Shown: positions 1 through 54,323, counted from the stretch's first letter. The stretch: 64,000 nucleotides of DNA from Siphlonurus alternatus (GCA_949825025.1 OX463782.1:29304759-29368758); one strand, 5' to 3'. The notes: generated by a model not told the origin, from the sequence alone. Made by a program: numbers and translations.

Positions 1-219
1 AAATATGTAAAATGAAATTCAGAAATAAACCTAAAGGTCCTAGACGTAAAGAGGGGGATGGGCAATTATCACTTGAACCTCTGCAACCTCCCTTATAGAT
101 TACAACAACAAAAAAGTACAGGAAAACAGACTTAATTGTTTTGTTCACCGTCTACCTCCATGGTGTAAAAACATCTATCTCCATTCGTCCTGGTGCTCAA
201 TTGGTGCTCATTGTTACAG

Positions 220-41984
<41,765 letters not shown>

Positions 41985-42251
41985 CGCGCGAGCTCGGACC
42001 TGAGCGCTACCGGACCTGGCAGACCAAGCCCCAAGCCTCCCCCCGGCCCGCGCGTCTAATCACTCTTCTGTATGAATCGAGAGAAGAAAGTTGCTGTAAT
42101 GGAAGTAAATCATAACTGTATTTGACTATATTATTACTATAAGAATATAGTCATTATTATAAGAGGTTCACATAGTACTTGCATTTGGATAAATCCATTA
42201 TAATAATAAAATTAAAGACAAAATTATCAGAAGATTTGTATTTAAAGCATA

Positions 42252-42381
42252 TGGTACACTCATCACCTTGGAAAGTTTCCCACTTGCATCCTTGTTACTC
42301 ACCATTCCCTATGTTATTCTTACGGGACATGGTGATTAACAAGGCCGTAAAGGGAAATTTTCCTAGGTGACAAGTATACAT
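42252..42381. mobile_element. Fold-back MITE, family A, copy 3
   Basis: The ends are GTACACTCATCACCTTGG and CCTAGGTGACAAGTATAC, with inner CTCACCAT/CATGGTGATTAAC. It lies about 270 bp downstream of the dipeptidase stop, possibly in the 3' UTR. Confidence 0.85.
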
Positions 42382-44250
42382 GATCTAGTATATTATTTTA
42401 TACTGTAATGCAGCAAATAAGTTGGAGATCACAGAATACTTTACTGAAATGATAACATGTGAAAGTACAGCAACTTTCTTCAATATTCACATCAGCTGTT
42501 CAAACTGAGATAGTTTCCCCGAAAGGACAGAAGTCGAGTGGTGACCTCAGTGAAACTCCCCCCCCCCCCCCAAGCTTCTTCCTCGTCGCCAAGAAAGTGT
42601 CATCGCACCTCCAGTAGCTCGTCCTCTGTATAATTTCCACTAAAATTTTCATTGTGACTCAGGAAGTAGAGATAACAATAGAGACAGGTAAATAAATAGC
42701 CTTAAATTATTTAGGTAAGATTAAATCCCAATAGTTAATGAAAGATTAAGGAATTTGATTAATAATTGTAGGGTAAAGAATGAGATAAATTTTCTGTTAA
42801 TTAAAAAAAACTCAAGATAATAATATAAACCGATGCAGAAAGTCTAAAAGTTCATCTCGAGATGACAGGAACGTTTTAACCCTTCTGAATGCAATGCAGC
42901 TTTTATTAAAAAAAATGTCCACTAGTTTCAAAAGCTGTTTTTGACCATTTTCAATAAAGATAATTCTTTATCAGTGAAACTATGAGCTTTGCTGAACAGT
43001 GGGAAAAAATATACATTTTATTCTAGTGGACATAATTGTTTAAATAATTTGTATGCTTGTCACTTGTGAGAAGTCAATCCAGTCATAAGGCCATGGCATA
43101 TGTCATTTGGACATACGTCTCAATTAAAGAGAAAAATAACGTTCACTGTATCTCGAAGTGTCTACTATCTAATTGGGACAAAGTACGTTAAATTGCAACG
43201 TTTCATCGTATACGCGTCATAATTTGTAATTATGAAATTTGAAAATTTGAATTAGCAGCTGATAAGAAAGGTTCATAAGTGAAATGATTGTGTTCAAGCA
43301 AGAGTTCTGTTTATTCTGCATGAACCATCGTAATTGAAAATCTTCAGCATCTTGGATTGTTCTATTATAGTAATACAGTTTCGCTCATAAATTTTCACCG
43401 TTATATATAAGATAGTGTATTTGATTTTTAATAAATAATAATATTATATATTATAATAGAAAATAGGCCTATCACAAAAATGTAGGAGAATGTTATAAGA
43501 AATAGGTAAATAAAATAATTATCCGAGTGATTTATATAAAAAAATATATAAAGAAAATAAAAAAAAATATTTAACTAAATTTAAAGACTTGATACTTTTA
43601 GCACCAAATATAAAAATGGTTGTGATTTTTTACTACAGTGACATAGATATAAAAATTGTAAATAGAATTAATTGTAGTGATTAAAAAATTGTACAGTAAT
43701 TTCCATTAAAATTAGTGTCATTTTATGAATGGGTGTAAATTTTAAGATATTAATTTTGTGTATTATTTGCAAAATATATTTAATTAAATTGTAAATTGAA
43801 TTAAAGTGCAGTGAAAAAAAAAAAAAAAAAAAAAAACATAGAAATTTTCGATGTAATAATGTTTTATTGTCAGTATAAAAAAATTCTGTAACCTCTAAAT
43901 AGTCACTGCCATCTAATTTGTAAATAATGGCTAATATAAGGGGGATGGATTTGGAAATGGAATTGTAAATTTAAACCATTATTAAAGTAATGTTCATATA
44001 TCTATGTTATGTTGATCAAAGTATTATAATATTTAATTGAATTGTTATGTACGCTGAAACTAATTTAAACTGTCCTCCAACTTTAATCTCTCATATCTGA
44101 AATATAAACGATAAATATTTTTTGTTTCAGTGTAGATTTGAAATTGTAATGACCTTAATTTAGTTAGGAATTACGATGATTAGCTGTAATTATTTACTAA
44201 TACGTAATAAACTTACGTTAGCCTGATGCAGTTATCAGCTAATTTGCACA

Positions 44251-44583
44251 TTATATAATGGAGTATCGACCTAAAAAATTTTATTGCAGAAATGGATAGA
44301 GGGTAAAAAGTTATGCTACCCAGATTTTTTTCAGATATTTTAGAACCCGGGAAGTATTTTTAAAAAATTATTGAAAGTCCTTTTTGTGACGTCAAGCGGC
44401 GGAAAGTCCTATTTTTTCTTAAGGAGCGGCGTCTCGTGACGTCACAAAAAGAACTTTCAATATTTTTTTAAAAATAGTTCCCGGGCTCTAAAAAATCTGA
44501 AAAAAATCAGGGTAGCATAACTTTGCACCCTCTATCCATTTCTGCAATAAAAAAATTGAGGTCAATACTCCATTATATATTAT
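44251..44583. mobile_element. Palindromic MITE, family C, copy 2
   Basis: The ends are ATATAATGGAGTATCGACCT and AGGTCAATACTCCATTATAT. It shares TTATTGCAGAAATGGATAGA with copy 1. Each arm has TGACGTCA near the centre (44388, 44437). Confidence 0.9.
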
Positions 44584-45984
44584 GCAGAATAGCTTAAATA
44601 ACAAGGTGTGTCAAAATAAAAAAATGTTATTTAATATTTTTTGTTAAAAAAATTGTTAATTAATTAAAAGTTACTTTTTACAAGTTTTAATTTTATTGAA
44701 GCGCAAAGTATCATAATATATTTTGTTGTGTTACATTTTCATTGTTTAAGATATGTTGTTGTATTGTTTGTAATGTAATGATGATGAATACTGAAATAAA
44801 ATTCTGAAATTTGAGTTTTGATTTCTTACTTTTGATGGATGGAACTGATCAATTAATAGATAGCCTCCTCCTTTCCCACAAATTTACACATAAAATTGAC
44901 AAAATCGGAGTTTCAAATGGAACCAACCAGCCTCTTTCGTAATTTATCTGTTCAGTGATTGCATGGAATAAAAAAAATTGCGGGTTTGAAGCAGAAAGAT
45001 TAAAGAAACTAAGTAAAAAAAAAATAGTTGAGGAGACTAAACGTTACTGGAAATTAATTTGATATATTTTATTGAAGTTTTACTGTTGATGGTTATGTTT
45101 GGATTTCTATATTATTTCAATGTCACAAATTTATAATTTCTACATTTCAAATTTGACTAATTTCAAAACCATTAATCCTCTCAAAATCCTTACACAATTA
45201 CCATGATTTTCTGTTATATTTTTATGAGTAATATATTTTATATGGAGTGTTCAGTCTCTCTAGATGCTTCACACTAAATTATTTATATCCGAATAATGTT
45301 TATCAACTAACTTTGTATTTTTGGGTGAATTTGCATTCTTTTGTAAATAAGGTTTCCTGTTCCATCTTTTAGCATTACATGTAATATTTTAAACAATGAG
45401 CTAACTATAAACCAACTAAATGAAGATAAAGGTGTTTCCTTAAAAAATGATACAAAGACCAAAACTCAAACAATGTATACAGCTATTTCATACGAAAAAA
45501 TTTGTTATTGCAAAAATTATTTTAGGATGAACAATAAAAAGCGTTATTAATGCATTCAAAATATTTCCTTTAATATTTATTGAAATTTTCTTGATCTCTG
45601 GTATTATTTAACCGACTAAGGATTTTTAAAATAAAAACATCACCATTTTGCTTCGTACGTAGCATTATCTGGCTTCCTGCAATTTATATATGTGTACATA
45701 AATTTGTATCAAGGTCATTTTGACCTTTTGAGAATATTGACATTATATATTTTTAGATACAAACTGCAATATATATAGCATTTTTTATTTTCTCATGTGT
45801 GTTTGACAAAAAAAAAACACATATAAATAACGTTATCAGATCTGATATCTGATATTTATCAGATCTGTATGTGGTGATTTTTCATGTTAAAAAACAACAA
45901 TTTGTTTGCTTATTTCATGGCATTCGACATCACAAAATAATTGTTCTCATATTGCCATAGTCAACGAGTTGACATCCGAGTGTG

Positions 45985-46035
45985 ATGACTGCAGATTTAT
46001 TCAACCTATTTGCACTGCTCTGTGTTACTCATAAG
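45985..46035 (+). CDS. Lectin-like gene exon 1: signal peptide
   Basis: ATG at 45985 encodes MTADLFNLFALLCVTHK, then donor GTAATT. It joins in phase 0 to exon 2 (IIAMDANV), giving a plausible cleavable signal of about 20 residues. It is supported by frame, hydrophobicity and position only. Confidence 0.62.
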
Positions 46036-49000
46036 GTAATTTAAGTAAATTACATATTTAAATAATAAAATTTCATCCGATTTATGAATATGAAATTAAT
46101 ATATAGTTTGATATATAGTTTAATATTAATAATAATTTGTAACGGACAACCTGCATGAAACTTTCTTATTGCATATTTGAATAAAAGACCTCGACTTAAG
46201 TATTGACAACCTTTTTATTTATATATTTTTGTTTTGAAATCCTTCAAAATTCGTGAAATCGTGCTTCAAAACGCTATGACGTCATAGTCATAAAAATATT
46301 TAACACTTGCAATCATAGTGAAAGACTTTGCAAGCCTATGACTTCACAGCATCTATTCCCTCGATTTTTAAAGGTGGTAGAGGTTCGAAAAAAATCTAGA
46401 AAACATCAATAATAACCAAAACTATTATATCAAATTTGCAGGCAGTAAAGAAACTCATGCGGGTTATCCATTTATAATGAAATTTAAATTAATGAATTGT
46501 ACCTCATTTTAACTTTGATAAATTTGTTAACTGACTGATAATTTGTTACTTTTTCTTACACAATATTAAGTAAAAAAAAAAAACTTAATTTTTTTTAACA
46601 GTTTTGAAAGATACATTTAAATATAGAATAATATGTGTACTATATTTTTTTTAAATATCTATATATATTCATTATTTTGATTTTATCTCTTCAAACTATA
46701 CTTTCTACACAATACGTTTGTAAGAAATTTATTCACATTTTATCTTTTTTTACATAATTATATAAATACTTACTGACGATACACACAAAACCTTCATTTA
46801 CAAATAATATTCGATGCAGTATTCGAATCCATTATAAATTATAATGTAACATATTAAAAAAATATATAGTGTCAGTTTTTATTTTCTTAGCTCATTGCTT
46901 CCACCACATGGTTGTTTTTTGTTTTTAATTCAACATTATTTGTTATAAATCCAAATTTAAGAGCATCAATTATAAGTGCATTGCATTTTTAACTCCAGTG
47001 CACCGTATATCATTGTTACATAAATTGAGCCCAGGAAATTATTTTTAGAAACAAAAAAAAAAGTAAATTAATTTATTTCTGTTAGCTTGTTTTATTCACC
47101 CAAGTGCATAATTATTTATAACAACTACTGATGTACAGGATGCAAAACACAGAAATTACAGCACTAATTAAAATAATTATTACATCAATATTCAAGAAAA
47201 GTTGATAAAAAGCTAAATAAATATACGGTAGAAACGTATATTTATTCATATAATTTTATTATAAAAAAACATCATTATAAAGTTATACACGTGTGACTTT
47301 GAAGACCATATGTTCTATTTTATTTATGATGTATGCTGGGCAATCTCGCCGTTCCTTTAATTTCATACAGCAATAAATTAATACAAACTCACTGATTTGA
47401 ATAATTTTGTAATAAAGTTCATACATATTTTATTTTAATTTTGTCCATTTTAATAATTATTATCCACTTAATATATATTGAATTTTATTTGTATGTTCTC
47501 ATTAATTATATTAAATTTTTCTTCTATTTTAAATTATTGAAGATATTAATGTAAATAATAATAATTGTATTATCTCCTTTTTTCAACTTATCTTGCAATA
47601 AACTAACTGTGATTTTTTCCCCTCTACTCGAGCTTATTCAAGCTCATTCAGGCCTAAATTATATCTGTTATCAATAAAAAAATCTAATGTGTTCAAATTT
47701 GATGAATTAAAAAAAAAAAAAATTAAATTCGTTGCGGTCTAATTTTTGCATTGTGTTTTCAACCAGATTATAGCAATGGATGCCAACGTGAAACCTCAAA
47801 AGACCATGATCAGCCAAGTCCAGTCAAACAGCAAAATGGTAGCAAGTACCACTACTGTGTCTAGCAGTGTTCTAACATGGATTAATGGTAGGTGTAATTA
47901 CTTCACAAATTTACATTTTATGACCATCTAGTGCGCTGTAATATCGATTGATATTATTGTTTTTGTGTTATTGATATTAATAATGGACAGCCTACATGAT
48001 TTTTTTTTATTGCATATTTTGATAAAGCATCAAGTTCAGAGATAATCACTTTTTTGCTTTTTTAATTTCTTTTTTATCTCTTTTTAAATTTAAAATAATA
48101 ATTTAAGATCCATTTCTCTAACTCACTTAAAATCGTTCTGAAAAAAGCTGTGGCGTCACAGTCATGTAAATAATTATTTAGCACGTGGGAAATACGTGGC
48201 GTGGCTATTTCGTATAAGCGTCTTTCATGCTTTCATCTCAATTTTGAATTTGGTACAGCATTTTAAATCAAATCTTCAATGAAAAATATTCCGTGATTTT
48301 AAAATAACTTAAGACATTGCTTCAATTTCAGATTATCAACGGGACTACATAACTGAAGAAGAGACGAAGATTTTTACCTGTGTGTCCAACTGTTTGAAAA
48401 TATATTTCGACCCCAATGCTCCGGTATTAATATAATTTAAACTTGGGTTATCTTCTAACACCCGATTGCATCAGACGAGGTCTAAATTTAATTAAGGCTT
48501 AACTTTGTTGATTTTGATTGTTGCAAAAATCAACAAATTTAGGCCTGGCTTAAAGTTAGACCTCACCTATGAAATTGGGTGTAAGCTTTTATGAAATGAC
48601 TATAAAACCAATGACATATAAAAGAAAGGGGTTTCGTTTTTCCATATATCCTAATGAAAAAATATTATGTAATTGTATTTTTATATATGTATGAAATGTT
48701 TGTATTAGCTGTTTTTGCTAAATAAAAACCTATTCTATTCTATTCTAATTCAGTAAAAGCAGAGTTCAAAGTTTGTAACTGCATGGGTGGTAGAGTCCAT
48801 TTCTCTTCAGTCGCTTGGAACTTTCTCTCTTAGATTTTTTTCTGGTAAATTTAGTGAAATTATATTTTCACTGGCGTACTTTATATTCTTGATAATAATT
48901 TCAGGTTGCGACAACGGAAGTCCCTGTCACTTTGACCACCACTCGTCCTACTCAGTGTCCAACTTACACCTGCAAGATAAGTGTAAGATCATCTGTATAA

Positions 49001-52000
49001 TAAGAATGAATTATTAATGTACACCTTAAGGCAAAACTTTTGTTACACCTGACTCTTTAGAGGACACAGCAACTACAGTACAGTAGGGATTAACTATTTG
49101 AAATTTCGGGGGAGGTTACTGAAACAATTGCTTAATCAATTACTGAAGAAATGAAGTTGACCACGCTTCTACAGTGAGTGTGATGACCGTCATGATAACG
49201 AAAACTTTGTCCAGAGGTATACACCTCTGGACAGTATGCTCTTTACCCCTGCCTTATTTTCTGGAGCTACAGCAAAGAGATAATGCAGATTTGTACTTTT
49301 TGAAGCGAGGTATAAGAGCACCCAAAAACCATTTAATTGAGGCATGGCAATGGCATCACACCCCCAAATAGAGTTCGGGTAAAATTTGTGGTGTTTCAAG
49401 GTATACATATTAAGATTGCTTTCTCTATGAAACTAGTCATGTATGCAATGTTGATTTAGATATATTTGAATTTTTTGATATTCGAAATATTTACGTAATT
49501 TTACTGCACTTAATTATTATTATTACTTAATTATTAATTATTACATCAATATCTAAACAAATTTATTGGTCTTTAAATTTAGTCTTATTTATTATTATTT
49601 GAAGAAAAATATTTAACTATTTCCCAAATGATAAAGCGTGCATTTGCAGCTTTTTAAATCACTATACGCCTTGTGGTAAAGCAACACAGCAACACGAAGG
49701 CATTAATAAAAGGCTACAATAAAAATCTTACTGTCATTTATAACATAGAAGTGTATAAATATTTACTATTTTACTTTCAGAGCAAAAGTTATGCAAAAAA
49801 GAAAGGCAAAACTGGAGGTAAGTAAAATTATAATTTATAAAAACTATATTTTACATACTGCATGCATGTATAAACAACATATGAATACACACATTTATTA
49901 CTTCTATTGAGGGCGTGAAAGGCCAATAGTTAGGGAACTAACGACCAAATATGGAAGGAGAACTTACTTTATACTTCCAAAAATGTAAAAAAATTTCACG
50001 ATAAAGTAAATATTCCAGGTGAGTGATAGATGTTGACTGCTGTTGTGGAATGCAATGACTAACCGACACTATTGTGTATTTTTGTATAAGAACAAACTAG
50101 TATACAAATTAATAAATTGTAAATTTACATACTTATTTACTTAATTTCTTATGCATTATTCCAGGATATGAACGGATAGGAAATGGACGATTTTTGAGCA
50201 GCTGTGGTCGTATTTATTTTTTCAGCAAAGATAAGGTAAATTTGTTTAAAATTTGTTATTTCATTTTAAATTCGATTTATTTATTTTTTCTTAACCTTCG
50301 GTACCGGTAATAAAAAGGGGGTTTATAATCATTATAAAAAAATTTCAAATTAAATTTCTTTATTCAATCATATTGGTTGAACATAAACAAACTTGTTATA
50401 TTGGGGTGCTATATAGACCTAGCTACTCCCACGCATAAAAAATATATATATTTATTATTCCTTTACTCTCATATTAACTTTTGTTGCCTATTTGGGGTAG
50501 TGCTGCTAAAAAAATATTAGATCCCTTACAAATTCTATAAAACAGAGCAGTAAAATTCATTTTTAATACCCCAAGAATCCCAAGATTAACTAGAATTATG
50601 ATTATTATTCTGATCCCCGGCACAAATAATCTGTTAACTGTCGTAATTAAATTTTTCTTTTTGTGTACAATTTGGATGTTTTTATTAACATAGCCAAATT
50701 TAATTTTAATTATTGTTTATCTTCTAAGAGGTGTTTGATTTTTCATAGACTCATTTAAAATTCATTTTTAATATAGATCGACGTTATATACTATATATAA
50801 TGCATCTCAAAAACGTATTTGATAAATCTCTCCTAAGCGCACCCACATGCACTCTCTCAATTTACATATTGTTTACAATGAAATTAATTCCAGCTGTTAC
50901 CACTGGCAGCAAAAGAAGCATGCTGTAAAATGAATATGCAGCTTATTAAGCTCGATACGACGGAAAAAATCACGTGCTTGAACGAGCTTGCTAAAAGTGG
51001 TAAATTTTCTAGGGAAAGCTTATTTCTATTTTTAACTTTTCTATATATTTTTCATTTGTATTAAAATAGATAGTTAATATAGGATATATACTGTATATTA
51101 TGATTAAACACATGTATATCTTTAAATCATTTGGTTTAATATCGATCAATTGTAAAGTATAGTTTTAATAATCAAATCACATTACATCATAACAAAAATC
51201 ATGTAACTTTTTCTTCTGTTTATATATTAACAGTAATTTACTGTCAAATTAAAGTAGCTTTTGTTATTTAAATCAGTAATAAGCGTTTTAAGATTGCTAC
51301 TGACTACTAAAATTTAGTTAAATTAAAATACTTATACATCGCTGACAAAAATAAATTTTATCTCATTTTATATTGATCCATCAACTTCTAAACAAAATTC
51401 TGTATTAATAAATTTTTGTATTGTATATTTGGATAGAGCACTTTGAGTTATTGTTATTATTTTTTTTTATTCTAATATAACCCTCAAAATTGAGGAAAAA
51501 AAATGCTGTAACGGATCTATTTAAAAATACTAAAAAAAAAAAATGTACACAACTAAAATGCATTGAAAAACGTATACAGTATTAAATATTACTCGTCGGG
51601 ATAGCAGCACTTTATATTTTTGAATGAGTTGTTGGAATTGCAACTCAGGTACAATTTGTGAGAAATAAAATCAGTGCTCACTGCTCATGTCAATGTAGCC
51701 AAATAAGAGAAATCATATACACTCGTCACCTTGGAAAACTTCCCATGTGCAGCCATGTTAATCACCATGTTGAATAACATGTCCTGTGTTATAAAATATT
51801 CTTAAGAGAGGCGATGATTGTAAATTTTAATTAATAGTTCTATACCCATCCAAGTGAAAAAACTAGTTTATAAGCCTGCATATATTCATATTAATATATA
51901 ATTATAGACAGCGTAAAAAATTCCATTTTAACTTCTGACCGTTTAAAAAATCTGAAAAAAATCCTTGTCTATGTTCTGTAAAATTTTCAACAAAAATATG

Positions 52001-52283
52001 AAAACTGTAATGTTTGTGTATTTTTTCAGATAACTTGATCCTGGAAGCTAAATTCATAGTGGATGGCAGTCAACAATTTGCGCTTACCCAATTCGTGTGG
52101 TGTGACGCAGGAACGCCCTTCGCCAGGGACATCCCCTGGTACGACCTCGGACCAATTGAACCTGATAATTTTTGGAACCTGGAACAATGTGTCGGAATCA
52201 GTATTAAAGTAAATGGAAAATTATACTTCTTTGATTGGAATTGTGTGCTCCAGTATCAATATATTTGTGAGGCAAGTGTATAG
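45985..52283 (+). CDS. Secreted C-type lectin-like protein, 8 exons, 269 aa
   Basis: Spliced CDS: 45985-46035, 47767-47887, 48332-48423, 48905-48982, 49781-49817, 50165-50235, 50894-50999, 52030-52283. Phases agree at every junction and total 270 codons with TAG. Order: a hydrophobic N-terminus (MTADLFNLFALLCVTHK, continuing into exon 2) that looks like a signal peptide; a polar region (18-88); a Thr/Pro stretch (TTTRPTQC, about 98-106); a lysine-rich stretch; GYERIGNGRFL (127-137); and a C-type lectin domain to the C-terminus with paired Cys, FVW (207-209), WYDLGPIEPDN (222-232), LEQC (236-239), WNC (255-257) and QYICE. Family members are secreted carbohydrate or pattern-recognition proteins, often immune. 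The usual EPN triplet is EPD and the usual WND is WNC, so calcium-dependent sugar binding may be changed. The first exon is the least certain part. Confidence 0.85.
46036..47766 (+). other. Lectin-like gene intron 1
   Basis: AT-rich, with the fold-back at 46143-46472. Nothing else is seen. Confidence 0.6.
46143..46472. mobile_element. Fold-back element related to family C
   Basis: The left end CGGACAACCTGCATGAAACT pairs with the right end AACTCATGCGGGTTATCC. TTATTGCATATTTGA recalls the TTATTGCAG block of family C. It lies in intron 1 of the lectin-like gene. Confidence 0.7.
47767..47887 (+). CDS. Lectin-like gene exon 2
   Basis: The acceptor is CAACCAG and the donor GTAGGT. It encodes a polar Ser/Thr/Val-rich region (STTTVSSSVLTWIN) of no recognised domain, possibly O-glycosylated. 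Confidence 0.72.
47982..48230. mobile_element. Partial copy related to the 46143 element
   Basis: AATGGACAGCCTACATGA and TTATTGCATATTTTGATAAA match the left arm of the 46143 element. The GCTGTGGCGTCACAGTCATG centre matches its GCTATGACGTCATAGTCAT. The right end is not recognisable. Confidence 0.55.
48332..48423 (+). CDS. Lectin-like gene exon 3
   Basis: It encodes DYQRDYITEEETKIFTCVSN then CLKIYFDPNAP, with two Cys. The acceptor is ATTTCAG and the donor GTATTA. No named domain is recognised. Confidence 0.72.
48456..48585. mobile_element. Short fold-back element in lectin gene intron 3
   Basis: TAACACCCGATTGCATCAGA with GAGGTCTAAATTTAA pairs with TTAGACCTC and GAAATTGGGTGTAA. An inner TGTTGATTTT/AAAATCAACA pair surrounds the centre. 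About 130 bp. Confidence 0.75.
48665..48750 (+). mobile_element. Probable retroposon 3' tail, (TTCTA)n
   Basis: GTATTAGCTGTTTTTGCTAA, then ATAAAAACC and three to four copies of TATTC. The short terminal repeat after an AATAAA-like stretch is typical of non-LTR element ends. No coding part is seen. Confidence 0.45.
48905..48982 (+). CDS. Lectin-like gene exon 4: Thr/Pro linker
   Basis: It encodes VATTEVPVTLTTTRPTQC then PTYTCKIS. This is a mucin-like Thr-rich linker followed by a Cys pair, in phase 0 on both sides. The donor is GTAAGA. Confidence 0.75.
49781..49817 (+). CDS. Lectin-like gene exon 5: 37-bp microexon
   Basis: It encodes SKSYAKKKGKTG, a lysine-rich tether before the lectin domain. 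It has a strong acceptor (TTACTTTCAG) and donor (GTAAGT), and phases fit both neighbours. Confidence 0.75.
50165..50235 (+). CDS. Lectin-like gene exon 6: start of lectin domain
   Basis: It encodes GYERIGNGRFLSSCGRIYFF then SKDK. The pattern of a Cys, an aromatic strand and a SKDK turn is typical of the first strand of insect C-type lectin domains. Confidence 0.85.
50894..50999 (+). CDS. Lectin-like gene exon 7: lectin domain middle
   Basis: It encodes LLPLAAKEACCKMNMQLIKL then DTTEKITCLNELAKS. This matches the first helix with its conserved Cys and the short strand after it. The donor is GTAAAT. Confidence 0.85.
51000..52029 (+). other. Lectin-like gene intron 7
   Basis: AT-rich, with the degraded family A MITE at 51715-51834. 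Introns 5 and 6 of this gene hold nothing recognisable. Confidence 0.7.
51715..51834. mobile_element. Fold-back MITE, family A, copy 4 (degraded right end)
   Basis: The left arm TACACTCGTCACCTTGGAAA is clear. The right arm keeps only GAGGCGATGATTGTA. It lies in the last intron of the lectin-like gene. Confidence 0.75.
52030..52283 (+). CDS. Lectin-like gene exon 8: lectin domain C-terminal half
   Basis: It carries FVW, WYDLGPIEPDNFWNLEQC, FFDWNC and YICE, then TAG at 52281. The two remaining core Cys (239, 265) are present. AATAAA at 52404 could be the polyadenylation signal. Confidence 0.88.
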
Positions 52284-52800
52284 AACAAACTTGCGATTAA
52301 ATTTTTGTGAATAATTATTTGTATATTACATAACATTTTATTAAAATTAGGCAATCAAATTTACAAGGTAATTATTCATATAATTATCTTAGATTGCTGA
52401 ATGAATAAAATAATAAATAATAAGTGACATTATCATTTTATAAGTCTAAAATAAATTTTTTCTACACACTTAATTGTTGATTTTATTTTGTATTTTTATA
52501 TATACTATTTCAAAATTAATGTTTAGCCCCAAGATTAGAAATTAAAATGAAAAATATTGTATTATATTATCATATTCAGTATAGTGCATGTTTTCAGAAA
52601 AATATTAAAATATTGCGATTAAATGTAGTATATGCTATATACTTTAAATTATTAATTAAAAATACACCAAAGTGGAGAGTCGCATGTACAATACATAGAT
52701 GCACAAAAACTATACTATATATTATTATACATACATTTGATCAAACAGTTAATTCAAAGGAATATGTATAATTCATATTATAATAATTAAAGTTATTATT

Positions 52801-53184
52801 AGAGCGCGAAAAAAATCATTTTGCCTTTTTGTGCACGAGGACTATTTTGTTGTCATTTAGGATGTCCACCGATCTCCGGAAGTGGATTAAAATGAGCCTA
52901 TATAAAAAGAGACTATTTAGACTATTTTTGGATTTTGAGAATATTTTAGCAAAATATGACTTTTTGACATATTTTTAGTGCGCATTTCAGTTCTTTTCTT
53001 CATATTGTAAAAAAATAATAATAATAAATAAATAAGTATTTAAAGAAATATTAAAAAAAAAATAATAAAACTTTTAACTTTTAAAACAAGTGACTTTTTT
53101 GTAGACTATTTTCCAAAAACAAAAAATAAGTTGAATTTTTAGGCGCCTATTTTTCGAAAAATATGTGACTTTTTTCCGCGCTCT
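52801..53184. mobile_element. MITE with AGAGCGCGAAAAAA inverted ends
   Basis: AGAGCGCGAAAAAAATCA at the left is mirrored by GTGACTTTTTTCCGCGCTCT at the right. The inner parts include AGACTATTT on both sides. It lies downstream of the lectin-like gene. Confidence 0.75.
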
Positions 53185-53345
53185 AGTTATTATAATAATT
53201 CATATTATCATCAACTCTATTTGGATGCTGAACAAGTTGCCTAACCTTAAGGAGACGCACACTGTTTGTGAGCTTGCAACAAAAATTCTTCATTTTCAGA
53301 GTAAAAATAATTTTACTTTAGCCAGCTGTTTATTGTGAGTGTTAG

Positions 53346-53346
<1 letters not shown>

Positions 53347-53389
<43 letters not shown>
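53347..53389. repeat. (AT)n microsatellite
   Basis: About 43 bp of AT between the lectin-like gene and the SUCO-like gene. Confidence 0.95.
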
Positions 53390-53395
<6 letters not shown>

Positions 53396-53551
53396 ATAAT
53401 AAAGTGTGTATTATATTTCATTAAGCAACTTAATTAATTTTGCCGAATTTGCTGCATAATATTATATATATTTTTTATAAGCATTCTATCTTAATTTTAT
53501 CTATCTTTAATTTCAAAAGCATTGTAGCTTTGAAACAAGACTCATTTATAT

Positions 53552-53920
53552 ATACAGTCAGCGTCAAATCTAATGCAAAAATCTCGGGGAGGCAACCCCA
53601 TGCATGCTTGCATCAGGCCAGGGGACTATCACGATAATAAGCCACCTGTCACTCATGATGAGGATTGATGGCGTGGCGACCTTTGATGTTGTTTATTTTT
53701 TTTATTTATTTTTTTTTTTTGCTTGTGTGCATCTCCGTATTCTTGTATGAGTTACTTTATTGCCTTTCCTGCACCTTTTGCGGAACAATGCGATAAATTA
53801 AAGTAAAATTAAGTCATAAACAACATCAAAGGTCACCGCCAATCCTCATTATCGTGATGGTCAAGCACAAGCACAGAGCATCCTCCCCGAGATTTACATT
53901 AGATTTGGTGTTGACTGTAC
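53552..53920. mobile_element. Fold-back element with ACAGTCAGCGTCAAATCTAA ends
   Basis: The left ACAGTCAGCGTCAAATCTAA and ATCTCGGGGAGG are mirrored by CCTCCCCGAGAT and TTAGATTTGGTGTTGACTGT. An inner pair, ACCTTTGATGTTGTTTA and TAAACAACATCAAAGGT, surrounds a T-rich centre. Confidence 0.9.
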
Positions 53921-54323
53921 ATATTAATTTAAGTCAGCAAAAAGGTTGCATTCTAATTTCAGAGAACAAAACTATGAATAAATTTAATATAGTTTGCAAA
54001 CGACAATCTTAAAATTAGCGATAAAAATTTCAAAAATTTAAGAGAAATTTGTCTATTACAATTTTTCCTGTGCTATAAAAATAAATTGAGAAACAACCAA
54101 TATTATCTCATGATTCCACCAACTTTCCCACCCCTGCTCTAGTTTGTGTTACTGTTGCTAATTCTTGGAATTGCAGCTCAGCAAGCAAAACAGGCAGGGA
54201 TTTTACTGTCACTTGTATGCTTGGGACAGTTCGAACTTGTCCAATGTTCTGTTGATGGGTTTTGTCATGCAGCCTATAAAGGTGTTATGAACTTGGAACA
54301 ATTTTGGGATGGATATAGACTCA

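Larger units (their letters stand above)
41985..45984 (+). other. Region between dipeptidase and lectin-like genes
   Basis: It starts with GC-rich sequence just after the stop (to about 42060), presumably 3' UTR. AATAAA occurs at 44795, but the true poly-A site is not clear. It contains fold-back copies at 42252 and 44251, and an inverted repeat GTCCACTAG/CTAGTGGAC (about 42925-43030). No gene is seen. Confidence 0.65.

Noticed and set aside
43814..43836. Poly-A run as a processed pseudogene tail
   Set aside because: No gene-like sequence is seen upstream, and similar A or T runs are common in this DNA.
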